From Eubacteriales bacterium (lineage in GTDB: Bacteria > Bacillota > Clostridia > Christensenellales > CAG-138), in NCBI GenBank assembly GCA_021373115.1, contig JAJFTI010000030.1:1-64000 (forward strand): 64,000 bases of DNA. The letters run 5' to 3'. The translations under genes were made by a program, and so were the position numbers. The notes under the pieces were generated by a model. That model was not told where the DNA came from, searched no databases, and worked only from the letters and a program-made list of their open reading frames with translations. How positions within the stretch are numbered: position 1 is the first letter of the stretch; each line of letters begins with the position of its first letter. This document shows positions 43,996 through 53,211 of this stretch, in pieces.

Positions 43996-44622
43996 CTATC
44001 CGCGCGAACTGGAACTCATGCGCGCGAGGATGCTTTTCTTCGTTTTTGCATCCAGAAGGTCGCCGGAGAGCGCGCCGGACAGATAGGAATCGATTCCGTC
44101 GATCGAGGCGGATTCCCGAATGAGAAGGAGCACGTCAACGATATCAAGCAGGATCAATTTGCGCATGGTATCCCGCTGCCCAGCCAGGTTCAGCGCAAGC
44201 AGCCTTTCCGAAATGGTCTTTGCGAGCTCCGGATGATAAGGAACGATTAACAGCAGTCCCTGGATGCACTGGCGAACGGTAATCGGTTTTTCGTCGTCTA
44301 AAAGCGCGAGATACGGTTCCAGCGCGGCCGCTGTTTTACCGCCGCCATCCCAGCGCGCGTTTGCCGCGAGCAGCATTGCGCCGATGCTGCGCTGATAGGA
44401 ATTTTCGCTGCCGAGCTTTGCGGCAAATTCGTCCCAAAATGGAAACACGTCCGCCTGCGAGCGCGCGCGTTCGTTGAGCAGCAGAAACGCGCCGTAGCGA
44501 ATTTTATCGTCCTTCAGGGCGAGCAGACCCACCAGCCAGACAATTTCTCCGGAGGTGAGCGCCGCCGCCCGGGCGGGGAGTTCCTCTTTCTTCAGTTCCA
44601 GCAGATCCGTTTCAGTCAGCAT
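43996..44622 (-). CDS. Helical (HEAT-like) repeat protein, function unknown
   Basis: 208 residues, almost entirely alpha-helical by composition, with alternating leucine-rich helices (GEIVWLVGLLALKDDKIRYGAFLLLNE). It resembles HEAT-type scaffolds. No catalytic motif. ATG 44622 follows AAAGGAG; longer upstream frame lacks support. Its start overlaps the GNAT stop by 11 bp, so the two are translated together. Confidence 0.75.
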   Translation of the reverse strand: MLTETDLLELKKEELPARAAALTSGEIVWLVGLLALKDDKIRYGAFLLLNERARSQADVFPFWDEFAAKLGSENSYQRSIGAMLLAANARWDGGGKTAAALEPYLALLDDEKPITVRQCIQGLLLIVPYHPELAKTISERLLALNLAGQRDTMRKLILLDIVDVLLLIRESASIDGIDSYLSGALSGDLLDAKTKKSILARMSSSSRG

Positions 44623-45082
44623 GGAAATACGCTCCTTTCGTTTCCGCTTTGGAATACTGCATCGGGTAATAGCGAATACCATCGGACAGCTGCTCCCCGC
44701 TGACGGCGGTGAAGCCAAGGTGCTCGTAGATTGCCTTCGCATACGGAGAGGAATGCACGGTCATTCGCTCGCCGCGGCATTGCTCGCGCGCGGCGGTAAA
44801 CAGCGCTCTGCCCACGCCGCGCCCCTGCCAGACGGCATCGACAAAGAACAGAGCAATGTGGGAACCGTCCTCCCCGCGCGTGGCGAGCACCCCGGCGAGC
44901 GAACCCGCTTCGTATGCGCCGTAAAAATGCAGCTTTTTAAGCTCTTCGCTGCTTTGAAGAAAGGAACGGAACGTTTCGACGCCCTGTTCGCAGTAGTCCG
45001 GCGCTTCAAACGCAAGGAACACGCGGAGCACGAGATCGAGCGCCCGCTGGATATCCCGTTCGGGTACCGGCGAAATCTCCAT
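44612..45082 (-). CDS. GNAT-family N-acetyltransferase
   Basis: 156 residues. The acetyl-CoA pyrophosphate loop appears as WQGRGVGRALFTAA, preceded by the beta4 strand IALFFVDAVW; the C-terminal helix/strand YEHLGFTAV completes the fold. AAAAGGAG precedes the ATG. Overlaps the helical-repeat protein downstream. Acceptor unknown. Confidence 0.9.
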   Translation of the reverse strand: MEISPVPERDIQRALDLVLRVFLAFEAPDYCEQGVETFRSFLQSSEELKKLHFYGAYEAGSLAGVLATRGEDGSHIALFFVDAVWQGRGVGRALFTAAREQCRGERMTVHSSPYAKAIYEHLGFTAVSGEQLSDGIRYYPMQYSKAETKGAYFHAD

Positions 45083-45126
45083 TGGCAGAACTCCTTTTCG
45101 GATTGAATGAGAAAGGCAACTTTCGG

Positions 45127-45684
45127 TCAGCGCGCGTTCATGCGCTCCAGAAGCTGCAGTGTCGTATTCCAGTTACGCGCGGTAACGGGGGAGAGCGCGT
45201 CCTGCAGGCGTACCGCCAGCTTGGAATTGCGAATGCTCTGCGATAACAGCAGGTAAGCGTCGCGTCCAACGACGCGGAAACGGTCTTCCGTTCCGGTCGG
45301 ACCGCATGCTTTTTCGAGCGTTTCCGGATTTGGCGGCTTTGCGGCAAAGAGCAGATAGAGGGTTTCGCCTTCAAGATTGCGCGCACAAGCCGCGGCGATT
45401 TCATCCGCCGAAAAAGGCAGGCGGGAAACCGCGAGCCGGAGTTCTTCCGCGGAACGCAGGATCACGCTGGTTTGTATTGCAGCGCCGCTTTTCAGCAAGT
45501 CTTCGAGTTTCGGGGCGAGTTCGCTTTCCTCCAGAGGGGTATCGAACAGGACGTTTCCGCTCTGAATGTAGGTTTCCACGCGGGAACACCCAGCCTGCTC
45601 AAACAAGCGCCTAAGATCCTCCATGCGGATTCGGTTTGCGGAACCAACGTTAACGCCGCGCAACAGCGCAAGACAGGATGCCAT
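45127..45684 (-). CDS. DUF1697 family protein
   Basis: 185 residues with the family opening CLALLRGVNVGSANRIRMEDL, YIQSGNVLFDT near residue 40 and the downstream NWNTTLQLLE ending. DUF1697 proteins are small cytoplasmic proteins of unknown function. GAAAGGAG precedes ATG 45684; the frame open to 46017 runs antiparallel through the next gene and is not coding there. Confidence 0.9.
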   Translation of the reverse strand: MASCLALLRGVNVGSANRIRMEDLRRLFEQAGCSRVETYIQSGNVLFDTPLEESELAPKLEDLLKSGAAIQTSVILRSAEELRLAVSRLPFSADEIAAACARNLEGETLYLLFAAKPPNPETLEKACGPTGTEDRFRVVGRDAYLLLSQSIRNSKLAVRLQDALSPVTARNWNTTLQLLERMNAR

Positions 45685-45739
45685 AGCCGCTCCTTTCGAC
45701 GATTCATCAGGCGGGGGGTGCGCGCTGCTCTCCGGCGGC

Positions 45740-46186
45740 TCAGGACCACCCCTGCAGCTCGAGAATGTTTCCCTCGGGGTCGGTTGCGTATACGACACAG
45801 ATCGTCCGCCCGTCCGCATAAGTGCTGCGAACCAGCTCGCCGACCGTTCCGCCGCCGCAGGAGAGCACACGATCGAGTGCCTCCGAAACGTCATCCACCT
45901 CGAACGCGATATGCGCAAAACCGGGCGTGTTGACCGCGCCGGAGGGAGAATCCGGCATGGCGCTATACGTAAAGATTTCAAGCGTCGGGCCGTGCCCTTC
46001 ATAACCGGGCAGCGCAAGGTGCTCTCCGGTGAGGTGCGCGTTTTCTATGCCGGTCAGCCGGTCGAGCCACGCGCCGGATAGGTCGCGCGTTTCTCCGATG
46101 CTGCGGCAGCCGAGCGCCTGTTTATAGAACGCAATCAATACGGGAGCGTTTTTCGCAATCAGATTGGTATGCGCATAACGAATCAT
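45740..46186 (-). CDS. VOC-family (glyoxalase-like) protein
   Basis: 148 residues. Two VOC modules with potential metal ligands H6 (YAHTNL), the mid glutamate in TLEIFTY, H in FAHIAFEVDD and terminal glutamate in DPEGNILELQGW. Full-length for lactoylglutathione-lyase-like proteins. GAAAGGA precedes the ATG. Unrelated in close sequence to the two VOC proteins of the sugar-acid locus. Confidence 0.88.
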   Translation of the reverse strand: MIRYAHTNLIAKNAPVLIAFYKQALGCRSIGETRDLSGAWLDRLTGIENAHLTGEHLALPGYEGHGPTLEIFTYSAMPDSPSGAVNTPGFAHIAFEVDDVSEALDRVLSCGGGTVGELVRSTYADGRTICVVYATDPEGNILELQGWS

Positions 46187-46550
46187 GGTACGAACGTCCT
46201 TTCGCTGCTTGATTTGTTCAGATCAAGCCATATAACGTGCATGGATTCGACCGTTTTGAGCTCGCGGTAATCCGCTTTCCGCTGCATATCCGGCGTTCCG
46301 CGGCAACGCTTCCGCTTGATTGGTTTCGAGCGGGTGAGCTCTCCATCCGTCAAATGAGAAGGCATTTTAATCGTAACGGCAGAAGCGGAAAGCCCAGTGC
46401 GGCATACCGGAAAAGTCCAGGTTCGAAACAAAGTCGGCGAATGTCTCCGCCAGCGCGGGGCAAGGCGGCTGGATTCTATAGCTCGTTTGAGCTTCCTCCG
46501 CTATAAACCATTCGTCGTTGAAGGGAGGGGGTGGGATGCCAGGCTCGCCT
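46187..46550. other. Gene-poor segment
   Basis: Short overlapping reading frames on both strands lack ribosome sites and recognisable domains. On the minus strand a frame at 46367-46639 encodes a proline/aromatic-rich run (FNDEWFIAEE...) that could be the shifted continuation of the broken gene at 46551. I see no supportable intact gene here. Confidence 0.4.
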
Positions 46551-46667
46551 TCAGCCCGGAAAAAGGGAGACGAGTTTACCAAATACCCGCGCAGCCAGCG
46601 CCCGTGGCGAGCGCGCGGCCTCGACGGCCTGGGTATCAAACCAGAGATGCAAAACGATCCGCTGCAT
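46551..46667 (-). pseudogene. Broken PhnB/demethylubiquinone-methyltransferase-like (VOC) gene, 5' part
   Basis: A perfect AGGAGG precedes ATG 46667. The 38-codon frame reads MQRIVLHLWFDTQAVEAA, the typical opening of PhnB-like VOC proteins, then runs into GC-rich residues and ends LVSLFPG-stop. In intact relatives the AA is followed directly by a FYxSLFPxS motif, so the SLFPG here looks displaced by an insertion, followed by premature termination. Remaining sequence to 46187 shows no clean continuation. Tentative. Confidence 0.4.
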
Positions 46668-46820
46668 GGCGATATCCTCCTGCCGGTTCTTATATCATTT
46701 GAAAACCGGGGATTGTTCTTTGCGGAATTATACCATATTTTTCGACAGAGGGACTACGGTTCATCGTATCGGAAAAGCTCTGTCACGGACGGGCGATGCC
46801 AACGGGAGAGGGCGTACGGC

Positions 46821-47327
46821 TTATATGGACGGAAAAAGCCGGAGAATCTCTTCCGCCGCCTCTTTCGGTGTTCGCGAGGTAACATCCACCTTTTCGGTTT
46901 GAAGGGAATCATACAAACGGATTCGTGCCATGCTTCTGGGGAATACGTCCGCGGTGCGGATGCCCGCGTCGATATCCCTCTGGATTCGGGCTGCCAGCGC
47001 CCGTTCTTCACAGACGAGTGAAACGCAGTGCACAGTACAGCCGTTCGTTTCGAGGCGGGAAAAAAGGCCGTCCAGAATCGACTGCTCGTGCAGTACCCAG
47101 CAGAACACGATATTCTCATAGGCGGAGCAATGCAGAAAGCTGTTGAGCAAAAAGCAGATATTGTTCTGCACCAGCTGCTTTGTTTCGTCCGTAACCTGAA
47201 ACGGGTCCATATACCAGCACCAGTCGCCGTCCAGAAACACGCTGTTTGGCAGGCAATGGTTCAGGCAGAGACTCGTGGCTGTTTTTCCAACGCCCATTGT
47301 GCCGCCGATAATGTAGAGATGCTTCAT
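46821..47327 (-). CDS. P-loop nucleotide/small-molecule kinase-like protein
   Basis: 168 residues. Walker A GGTMGVGKTATS at residues 8-19, acidic FLDGDWCWY near residue 33 and helices typical of AAA_18/AAA_33 kinases. The LID-like region has RIQRDIDAGIR. AAGGAAATC precedes ATG 47327. Likely phosphorylates a small molecule or nucleotide; relatives are annotated only as nucleotide kinases. Confidence 0.8.
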   Translation of the reverse strand: MKHLYIIGGTMGVGKTATSLCLNHCLPNSVFLDGDWCWYMDPFQVTDETKQLVQNNICFLLNSFLHCSAYENIVFCWVLHEQSILDGLFSRLETNGCTVHCVSLVCEERALAARIQRDIDAGIRTADVFPRSMARIRLYDSLQTEKVDVTSRTPKEAAEEILRLFPSI

Positions 47328-47403
47328 GAATGATTTCCTTCTTTTGCGCGCGCAAAGTGATGATGCTTCCAACTGCTGTTCCCGCCGCTGAGAGGAGACG
47401 AGG

Positions 47404-47967
47404 TCAACGGCCGAGCGTCCGCTGCAAAAAGACGGTTCCGGCAATCGGCGAGTCGTAGTACGGTTCGATCGGTACAAACCCAAGCCGGCGGTAGAGCTGC
47501 TGTGCGCGCTCCATTGAACCGAGCGTATCCAGCAGAACCGCGCGATACCCGATCTGCGCCGCATCCCGGAGAACGCGTTCGGAAAGCAGCCTGCCCAGAT
47601 GCAGCCCCCGAAAACCGGGGCGCACGTAGAGCCGCTTCATCTCTGCGCGTTCGCCGTCGAAGCGCCGCAATGCGACGCATCCGGCGGGCGAGCCGTCCGC
47701 CAGCGCGAGATACAGCCGCCCTTCCGGTTTCGCATACTTGCCGGGCAAGCCGGAGAGCTCTTCCGAAAAGTTCTGATATCCCAGATCAATTCCAAGCGAG
47801 GCGGAGTATTCCAGGAAGAGCGCTCTTACGTCCTCCAGATTGGAATACGCTTCCAGAATTTCGATCCTGCTGCCGCCTGCCTGCAAATGGCCGGGCGCGG
47901 GGACGCGTTTTTGCTGCATATTCGACTCTCCCGGAGACAAAGGATCGACAGAACGGTTTTGATTCAT
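47404..47967 (-). CDS. GNAT-family N-acetyltransferase
   Basis: 187 residues. The N-terminal ~35 residues are variable. The GNAT core runs from EILEAYSNLEDVRALF to the end, with acetyl-CoA loop RGLHLGRLLSERVL and YRRLGFVPIEPY. Start ATG 47967 follows AAAGGGA. Probably co-transcribed with the diguanylate cyclase gene just upstream on the same strand (14-bp gap). Confidence 0.88.
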   Translation of the reverse strand: MNQNRSVDPLSPGESNMQQKRVPAPGHLQAGGSRIEILEAYSNLEDVRALFLEYSASLGIDLGYQNFSEELSGLPGKYAKPEGRLYLALADGSPAGCVALRRFDGERAEMKRLYVRPGFRGLHLGRLLSERVLRDAAQIGYRAVLLDTLGSMERAQQLYRRLGFVPIEPYYDSPIAGTVFLQRTLGR

Positions 47968-47981
47968 ACGACAGTCCCTTT

Positions 47982-49556
47982 TTAAACTCTATCGCTGACG
48001 TATTGTGCGGTTTGCTCCCATGCAACACAGCAGTTTCCCTGTTTGCTCTTTGCCAGATACATGGCCTGATCCGCGTATTTCAGCAGACTTTCTTCCGAAG
48101 CGGCGGCTTCGTTGTCACATACGCCGATGCTGAGCATAAGTCGGGTGTTCACGCCGGATTCGAGCGGCACAACCCGCTGCTCGGCGGCCTTTAGAATGCG
48201 GCTTGCGATTTCCTGTGCTCCCTGCCGGGAAATTCCGGGAAGGAGTGCGACGAATTCATCGCCGCCGACGCGAGCAACGGCGTCTTCATGCCGCAGAACG
48301 TTTTTCAGCAGATTTGCAAATGCAATGAGAACCCGGTCTCCGCTGTCGTGACCATAGGTGTCGTTGATGCTCTTGAATTTATCCAAATCCATCATGAGCA
48401 GCGAGACGGGTTCGCCGTTTTGCGAGGACTCCATCAGCCTTTCGGAAAGTAAATCCATGAAGCTTTCGCGATTCATCAATCCGGTCAGACCGTCGGTTTC
48501 GGCTTTTGCGCGCAAGGCGGTTTCCTGCATGCGAAGAACGGTGACGTCCCGCATGATGGAAACGGCGCCAAGCAGAGCCCCTTTCTTCGATTGCAGAGGA
48601 TATACGTGAATAAGGATAAAATACGGAGTCTTGGATGACAGCTTCAGCTCAAATTCCCCGGCCGAATTGCTTTTTAAAAGCGACAGCCAGCTTGGGAACC
48701 CGCCAAGAACCGCCTCCGCTTTCTTGCCGTTTAGTTTTCCGTGAATGCCGAAGCATTCATTAAGCAATTGAAAAGCGCAGGGATTAACATCCGCAATCAT
48801 TCCGGAACCATCCGTTACGACAATGCCCATATCAACGACGTCGAATACCTTTTCCCGTGCGATCGGGGATACGCGAAAAACGTTGTTTTGATAGAGATTG
48901 TAAAACAAAATGGCGCTGCCCGGCAGATAGATGATTACGATTGGTATATTGACGCGCGTTCCTTCCAGAAAGACCGATTTTAAAAAACCAAGTAGAAAAA
49001 TCAACCCGATCGCGACGAAGTTCAGCATAACCTGTCGCCGAAGCGCCTTCGTCACCTGCCTTGAAAAGACGAAAAGAATCAGAAGGGAAACGAGCGCGAG
49101 CAGATAATTATACGAAACCAGAATTTTCCCGGTATTGGTTTGCACGACGGAGAGCGCTTTTCCAAAGATAGGGCTGTAGCTTACAAGATAGCCCGTTCGC
49201 ATGATATGGGTCGAGGAATCCGTAAAAATCAGAATAATCGCGATGACGGATACGATCAGCAGCGGCGGGATGAATTTGAGCAGTTTCGTATACTGCGCAT
49301 AGTCAACGGCAAAATATACGCATGCAACGGGGATCAGAAAAACACCGATCTGCTGAATGTTTCTCCAGAGCAGCATCCCCTGTTCCGTTGGCGCGAGCAT
49401 CTCCAGCAGGGAACCGACCGACCATATTGTGATGCAGAAAATCTGCAGAAGAAAGGCCTTTGATCCGGCGATGTCGATATTGCGCACTGCGTAGACGGCA
49501 ACGACGAATAGAAACGCCAGCGAACTGCCGACGATGAAGATATACGCAATAGACAT
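47982..49556 (-). CDS. Diguanylate cyclase with 7TM sensor, PAS and GGDEF domains
   Basis: 524 residues. Seven N-terminal membrane helices (to about residue 220) of the HisKA_7TM type, a PAS region (IVVTDGSGMIADVNPCAF, about 240-350) and a C-terminal GGDEF domain with active-site RVGGDEFVALL. It should synthesise c-di-GMP from GTP under control of an external or membrane signal. No degenerate active-site residue is seen. GGGAAATC precedes the ATG. Confidence 0.93.
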   Translation of the reverse strand: MSIAYIFIVGSSLAFLFVVAVYAVRNIDIAGSKAFLLQIFCITIWSVGSLLEMLAPTEQGMLLWRNIQQIGVFLIPVACVYFAVDYAQYTKLLKFIPPLLIVSVIAIILIFTDSSTHIMRTGYLVSYSPIFGKALSVVQTNTGKILVSYNYLLALVSLLILFVFSRQVTKALRRQVMLNFVAIGLIFLLGFLKSVFLEGTRVNIPIVIIYLPGSAILFYNLYQNNVFRVSPIAREKVFDVVDMGIVVTDGSGMIADVNPCAFQLLNECFGIHGKLNGKKAEAVLGGFPSWLSLLKSNSAGEFELKLSSKTPYFILIHVYPLQSKKGALLGAVSIMRDVTVLRMQETALRAKAETDGLTGLMNRESFMDLLSERLMESSQNGEPVSLLMMDLDKFKSINDTYGHDSGDRVLIAFANLLKNVLRHEDAVARVGGDEFVALLPGISRQGAQEIASRILKAAEQRVVPLESGVNTRLMLSIGVCDNEAAASEESLLKYADQAMYLAKSKQGNCCVAWEQTAQYVSDRV

Positions 49557-49817
49557 GATTTCCCGTTCCTTTTCGCGATCTATGCTGAATTCTATAAAAA
49601 CGCTCTTTTTCTATCATGCGAAGTTCAGGCGGTTTCCAGGTAGTGGGGATTACCGCATCCAAGAGCGACTAAAACCGGAGCACTGCCATTGTTTGAAAAA
49701 GCTTCCTATACCGTATAAGAAACGCATTGTCGTTTGCAATCTTTTTTTAATTCACGCAAAAAAACAGGCTTTTCACGCTTCTGTGCGGTGATAAATAACA
49801 GAAGGCATGCCACGCTT

Positions 49818-49840
49818 AGCGTTCGTTTGAAGGGAACGCT
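49818..49840. repeat. Small hairpin at the 3' end of the XRE gene
   Basis: AGCGTTC-N9-GAACGCT overlaps the stop region of the minus-strand XRE gene; without a U-run, so a weak terminator at best. The remaining 49557-49817 interval contains no gene I can support. Confidence 0.4.
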
Positions 49841-50678
49841 AGTTTTCTAGCAACAATCGCATCTTTTCGGCGGTACCCGTTCCCGGCAACGGCACGTGTG
49901 TGATTAATTGAAACCTCGTGCCATCCGTTGTGTCGAAGTGATTCACTTCAAATTCCAACAGCCCGGCGGAGGGATGATTCAGCAATTTCCGCGTTTCCCG
50001 GCTGTTGTCGATTTCGTGCAGGGACCACAGCGCTTCAAATTCCGCACTTTCCCGCTTTAAGTCCGCTACGAATGAAATCAGCCAAGGGTCTTCCGCGTAT
50101 TGCCCGCAGCTTGCGCGAAAATTTCCCAGCAGACGCCGCGCGCTTTGGCTCCAGTCGGGACAAAGCGACCGGTGTTTCTGATCGGTAAATATCGTCCAAA
50201 CGATATTTCGTTCACGGGCACCCATTTCGTTAAAATCCCCATAAAGCAGGTTAGCCGCTTTATTCCAGGCGATCACGTTCCACCGCGCATCCGCAACGAA
50301 CGACGGGCAGACGATAAAACTGTCCAGAACGTGCGCTAGCGCGGGACTGACCGCGCATGGATAAACCGGATATTCCGCCGGAAACGGTTGACAGGCTAAC
50401 TCGTAAAGATGCCTGCGTTCATTCGAATTCAGCAGGAATACCCTGGACAGACTTTCGAGAACCGAGGCGGAAACATGGATCGGCCGCCCCTGTTCCAGCC
50501 AGGTATACCAGGTCAGCCCGATTCCGGATAGCTGCGCGACCTCTTCGCGACGCAGTCCGGGCGTTCGCCTCCGCGCCGACGTCAAGAGCCCGACCTGCGA
50601 AGGCGAAATGTTCCGCCTGCGTGCTTTTAAGAAATCGGCCAATTCTTTGCAGCGATAATTTACAGGATGTAAATCCAT
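49839..50678 (-). CDS. XRE-family regulator with MmyB-like ligand-binding domain
   Basis: About 279 residues. N-terminal helix-turn-helix (LRREEVAQLSGIGLTWYTWLEQGR, about residues 38-60) and a C-terminal MmyB-like PAS-type domain (WNVIAWNKAANLLYGDF; FAALWSLHEI-type helices). Such regulators usually control the adjacent divergent gene and bind fatty-acid-like ligands. Diverges from the DUF998 gene at 50837; operator-like dyad sits over its own start site. ATG 50678 preferred over the adjacent TTG. Confidence 0.9.
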   Translation of the reverse strand: MDLHPVNYRCKELADFLKARRRNISPSQVGLLTSARRRTPGLRREEVAQLSGIGLTWYTWLEQGRPIHVSASVLESLSRVFLLNSNERRHLYELACQPFPAEYPVYPCAVSPALAHVLDSFIVCPSFVADARWNVIAWNKAANLLYGDFNEMGARERNIVWTIFTDQKHRSLCPDWSQSARRLLGNFRASCGQYAEDPWLISFVADLKRESAEFEALWSLHEIDNSRETRKLLNHPSAGLLEFEVNHFDTTDGTRFQLITHVPLPGTGTAEKMRLLLEN

Positions 50679-50706
50679 CAAAAATCCCGCCTGTTACAAA
50701 ATATAC

Positions 50707-50758
50707 TAGGATATTTTCACTCCTATCACTATTATAAATGAATCCTATAATTATACAA
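50707..50758 (-). promoter_or_regulatory. XRE promoter and operator-like dyad
   Basis: Minus strand TTGTAT-N16-TATAAT (50731-50758). TAGGA-N9-TCCTA (50707-50725) covers the predicted start site, as expected for autoregulation; a further ATCCTAT at 50743 may be another half-site. A TATAAT is also present on the + strand at 50746 facing the DUF998 gene, without a good -35. Confidence 0.55.
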
Positions 50759-50836
50759 GACGGCGTTCAGGCGGATCCAATATGGATGCATTGCCGCGCG
50801 CGGATCGATTCGGATTGGGAAAAGGGAGAACATTCT

Positions 50837-51502
50837 ATGGTTACCTTCAGGAACAGAAAACTGGAAAACTGGCTGGGGCTTATAGGTGTTGCGAGTTTTC
50901 TTGTGTATTTGCTCGCAATCGTTCTTGCGCAGCGTGCTTATCCGGGTTATCGCTGGATGGCTCAGGCAATCAGCGATTTAAACGCACAGAACGCTCCGTC
51001 CCATGAGCTATGGATGCGGCTCAACACCATATCCAGCCCGTGCGGGCTGATATCCGCTACGGTTGCATGCCTCTGCGTTCGGAACCGCCTGAACCGAAAA
51101 CTGCGCATAGGGATCTACCTGTTCGCCATTCTGAGCTGGGTCGGCACGATCGGGTACGCGGCGTTTCCGCTTACGGAAAGCGGTTATGCGGGTACGCTTC
51201 AGGATATCGTGCATGTGTTTGTATTAACGTCGGCCGTTCTGATTTTGGGCATCGCGTCGTTCCTGCTGCTCATCGTCGGCGGTTTTCAAGACCGCAAATA
51301 CGGTTCGATTGCCATCATTGCAACGGTTTGCCTTTGCGGATTGGTTGGCGGTACGATTGGAATGGTAACTGCGCCTTTCGGTTACGGAGGCCTGATGGAA
51401 CGGATCAGCGTATTTTCGAGCGTCGGATTCAGCTTCTTTTTGGGACTTTATGTGTTTGCCGGTTTCGATTGGATGGAAAAAGGGCGACCGACGGCTGATT
51501 GA
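50837..51502 (+). CDS. DUF998 membrane protein
   Basis: About 221 residues with six predicted helices and the family region MAQAISDLNAQNAPSHELW. DUF998 proteins are integral membrane proteins of unknown function. The ATG 50837 has GGGAG eight bases upstream; the frame from 50738 adds unconserved residues inside the promoter region. Divergent from and presumably regulated by the XRE protein. Confidence 0.85.
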   Translation: MVTFRNRKLENWLGLIGVASFLVYLLAIVLAQRAYPGYRWMAQAISDLNAQNAPSHELWMRLNTISSPCGLISATVACLCVRNRLNRKLRIGIYLFAILSWVGTIGYAAFPLTESGYAGTLQDIVHVFVLTSAVLILGIASFLLLIVGGFQDRKYGSIAIIATVCLCGLVGGTIGMVTAPFGYGGLMERISVFSSVGFSFFLGLYVFAGFDWMEKGRPTAD

Positions 51503-51587
51503 GCTGACACTGCCGGCAGGGAAAGCGCACCGCGGATTCCCGGCCGGGTTTTACGTGATAATGGAAGAATTATGCATACAGAAGTAA

Positions 51588-51618
51588 GGCGCACTGCACG
51601 AATAAAACGCAGTGCGCC
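51588..51618. repeat. Perfect 10-bp hairpin
   Basis: GGCGCACTGC-N11-GCAGTGCGCC between the converging DUF998 and C39-like genes. No T-run on either side. Probably a bidirectional transcript end. Confidence 0.5.
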
Positions 51619-51707
51619 ATGCGCATGATCCAACTTGGACAACAGGCGTAAGGCAAAAGGAGTTCGTTGTACATAGGCGGGTTCGTACTAAGAATACGAC
51701 AACGCTC

Positions 51708-52223
51708 CTAACGTGGCTGGAACGCTATCATCATATGGCTCGGATATTTCTGCTTAATCAAGTCGGGCAAACACTCGTTTCGAAAGGAAACGGCGTTAAA
51801 AAATACCTTTTTTTTGATTGTCCGTATGCTTCCATAGGGATCTGCGACCGAATAGGATTCCGCTGCGGCGTCATAACCGATCAGAGCGGCGTAGTGTAGC
51901 ACCGGTTTTCGATCACCCATTAAGTCTTCCGTCAGGTATTGGATATGGAGCGGAATACCGGATTGAAGGCTGTTTTCTATGAGCGCTGACATCTTGTCAA
52001 TATCGCCGTAGACGATTTCGGCGCTGTGTTTTTGCAGGTATTTCCGGTAGACTTCCATCAGCTTTCGGAAAGTAATTCCAAACGCATCAAAAGGATCGTT
52101 CGCCAGAAGATAGTCCTCATCTATGCATTGATCCTCCAAAAAGGACAGTATCATTCCGGCGGTTGCATAACCGCAGGTATTGCTTCTTTTCTGCTTAGCT
52201 AAATGAAAACAATTCAGAATCAT
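51708..52223 (-). CDS. C39-like cysteine peptidase-fold protein
   Basis: 171 residues with no signal peptide. Papain-like triad can be placed as C17 in SNTCGYATA, H in LHYAALIGYDA and D in VADPYGS. This matches the peptidase_C39_2 family. Being intracellular and lacking an ABC transporter, it may process a small peptide or be a pseudo-enzyme of this fold. GGCGGGAAATCG precedes the ATG; 45 bp after the AraC-type gene on the same strand. Confidence 0.75.
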   Translation of the reverse strand: MILNCFHLAKQKRSNTCGYATAGMILSFLEDQCIDEDYLLANDPFDAFGITFRKLMEVYRKYLQKHSAEIVYGDIDKMSALIENSLQSGIPLHIQYLTEDLMGDRKPVLHYAALIGYDAAAESYSVADPYGSIRTIKKKVFFNAVSFRNECLPDLIKQKYPSHMMIAFQPR

Positions 52224-52268
52224 CGATTTCCCGCCTTTCCAATGCGTCTGCCTAAAAAATACAGAAGA

Positions 52269-53126
52269 TCAGAGGTAGCTGACCGGTATGTATATCTTGC
52301 AAGCGATATCACAGTTGTTCCGGTTCGGAACCATACCGTATTTGTGAAATTGAACCCGATAATCGTATTTCAGCCCTTTTTGAGGGAAGTAATACTTAAT
52401 CGCCCAGGTATATGCCTCCCGGAATCGGCTTCTCAAACCTTCGTAATCCAATACGGCATATTTGCCATCCAGCACGATGTTGCAGAATTCCGGAATATCC
52501 CGGTCACTTTCAAACCCAAGCAGATACAGGCAGCTTTCTCGATCCGTTACAGCCGGAGAGTTCAAAGAGATCAGCACATATTGCCCGCCGCACCGATTGC
52601 TGCTTTTTACTTGATTCCAAACATCCCCGGTTTTTGCGTCACAATAATCACCGTAGTAGATCTTTGCGGATATTCTCACAGGCTGAAGATCGACAATGCT
52701 TATCTTTGCTATTTCCTTTGGGATCCCGGTATCAGAATAATCAATAAATTGCTTGTAGTTTTTGCAAATATTGCTGTCTTTTTGATCGGCGGCATTTTTT
52801 TTATAGATATTGCGCCATTCGTTTGGCGTCCGATTGAAAACGTTTCGAAATTCCCTTGAATAAGTTGCGGACGAAAAGCCGCAGTAACCGGCGACCTCGG
52901 TGATATCGATATCCGGATTCGCGGATAAAAGATAGATGCTGTTTTCGATTCTTCTTTTCCGGATATACGCATTCAGGGTGATACCGGCGATCTCTTTGAA
53001 TTTACGGTGCAAATGATATTTCGAATAGGAGAACCTGTTTGACAACATATCCAGCGTTATATGCTCAAACAAGTTCAAATTGATAAACACCATAATTTCA
53101 TAAATGGTATCCGTAATATCGCTCAT
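52269..53126 (-). CDS. AraC-family regulator with GyrI-like C-terminal domain
   Basis: About 285 residues. Two HTH motifs (LDMLSNRFSYSKYHLHRKF; TEVAGYCGFSSATYSREF) fill the first ~110 residues. The remainder is an effector-binding-type domain (VDLQPVRISAKIYYGDY...; YKYGMVPNRN region). GGGTGG lies before ATG 53126. It is upstream of the C39-like gene and could control it. More A+T-rich than genes to its left. Confidence 0.85.
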   Translation of the reverse strand: MSDITDTIYEIMVFINLNLFEHITLDMLSNRFSYSKYHLHRKFKEIAGITLNAYIRKRRIENSIYLLSANPDIDITEVAGYCGFSSATYSREFRNVFNRTPNEWRNIYKKNAADQKDSNICKNYKQFIDYSDTGIPKEIAKISIVDLQPVRISAKIYYGDYCDAKTGDVWNQVKSSNRCGGQYVLISLNSPAVTDRESCLYLLGFESDRDIPEFCNIVLDGKYAVLDYEGLRSRFREAYTWAIKYYFPQKGLKYDYRVQFHKYGMVPNRNNCDIACKIYIPVSYL

Positions 53127-53211
53127 CCAAACGCCACCCGAAAATAGAATCAAACGCATTTGGTTTTCGGAAAAAACGCAATTTTAACATCGCTTTGCCG
53201 AGTTCAAGCCG

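Noticed and set aside
46367-46639. 90-codon minus-strand frame as an intact gene
   Set aside because: No ribosome site, begins in Arg/Pro-rich sequence and overlaps the better-supported broken PhnB-like start; kept only as possible debris.
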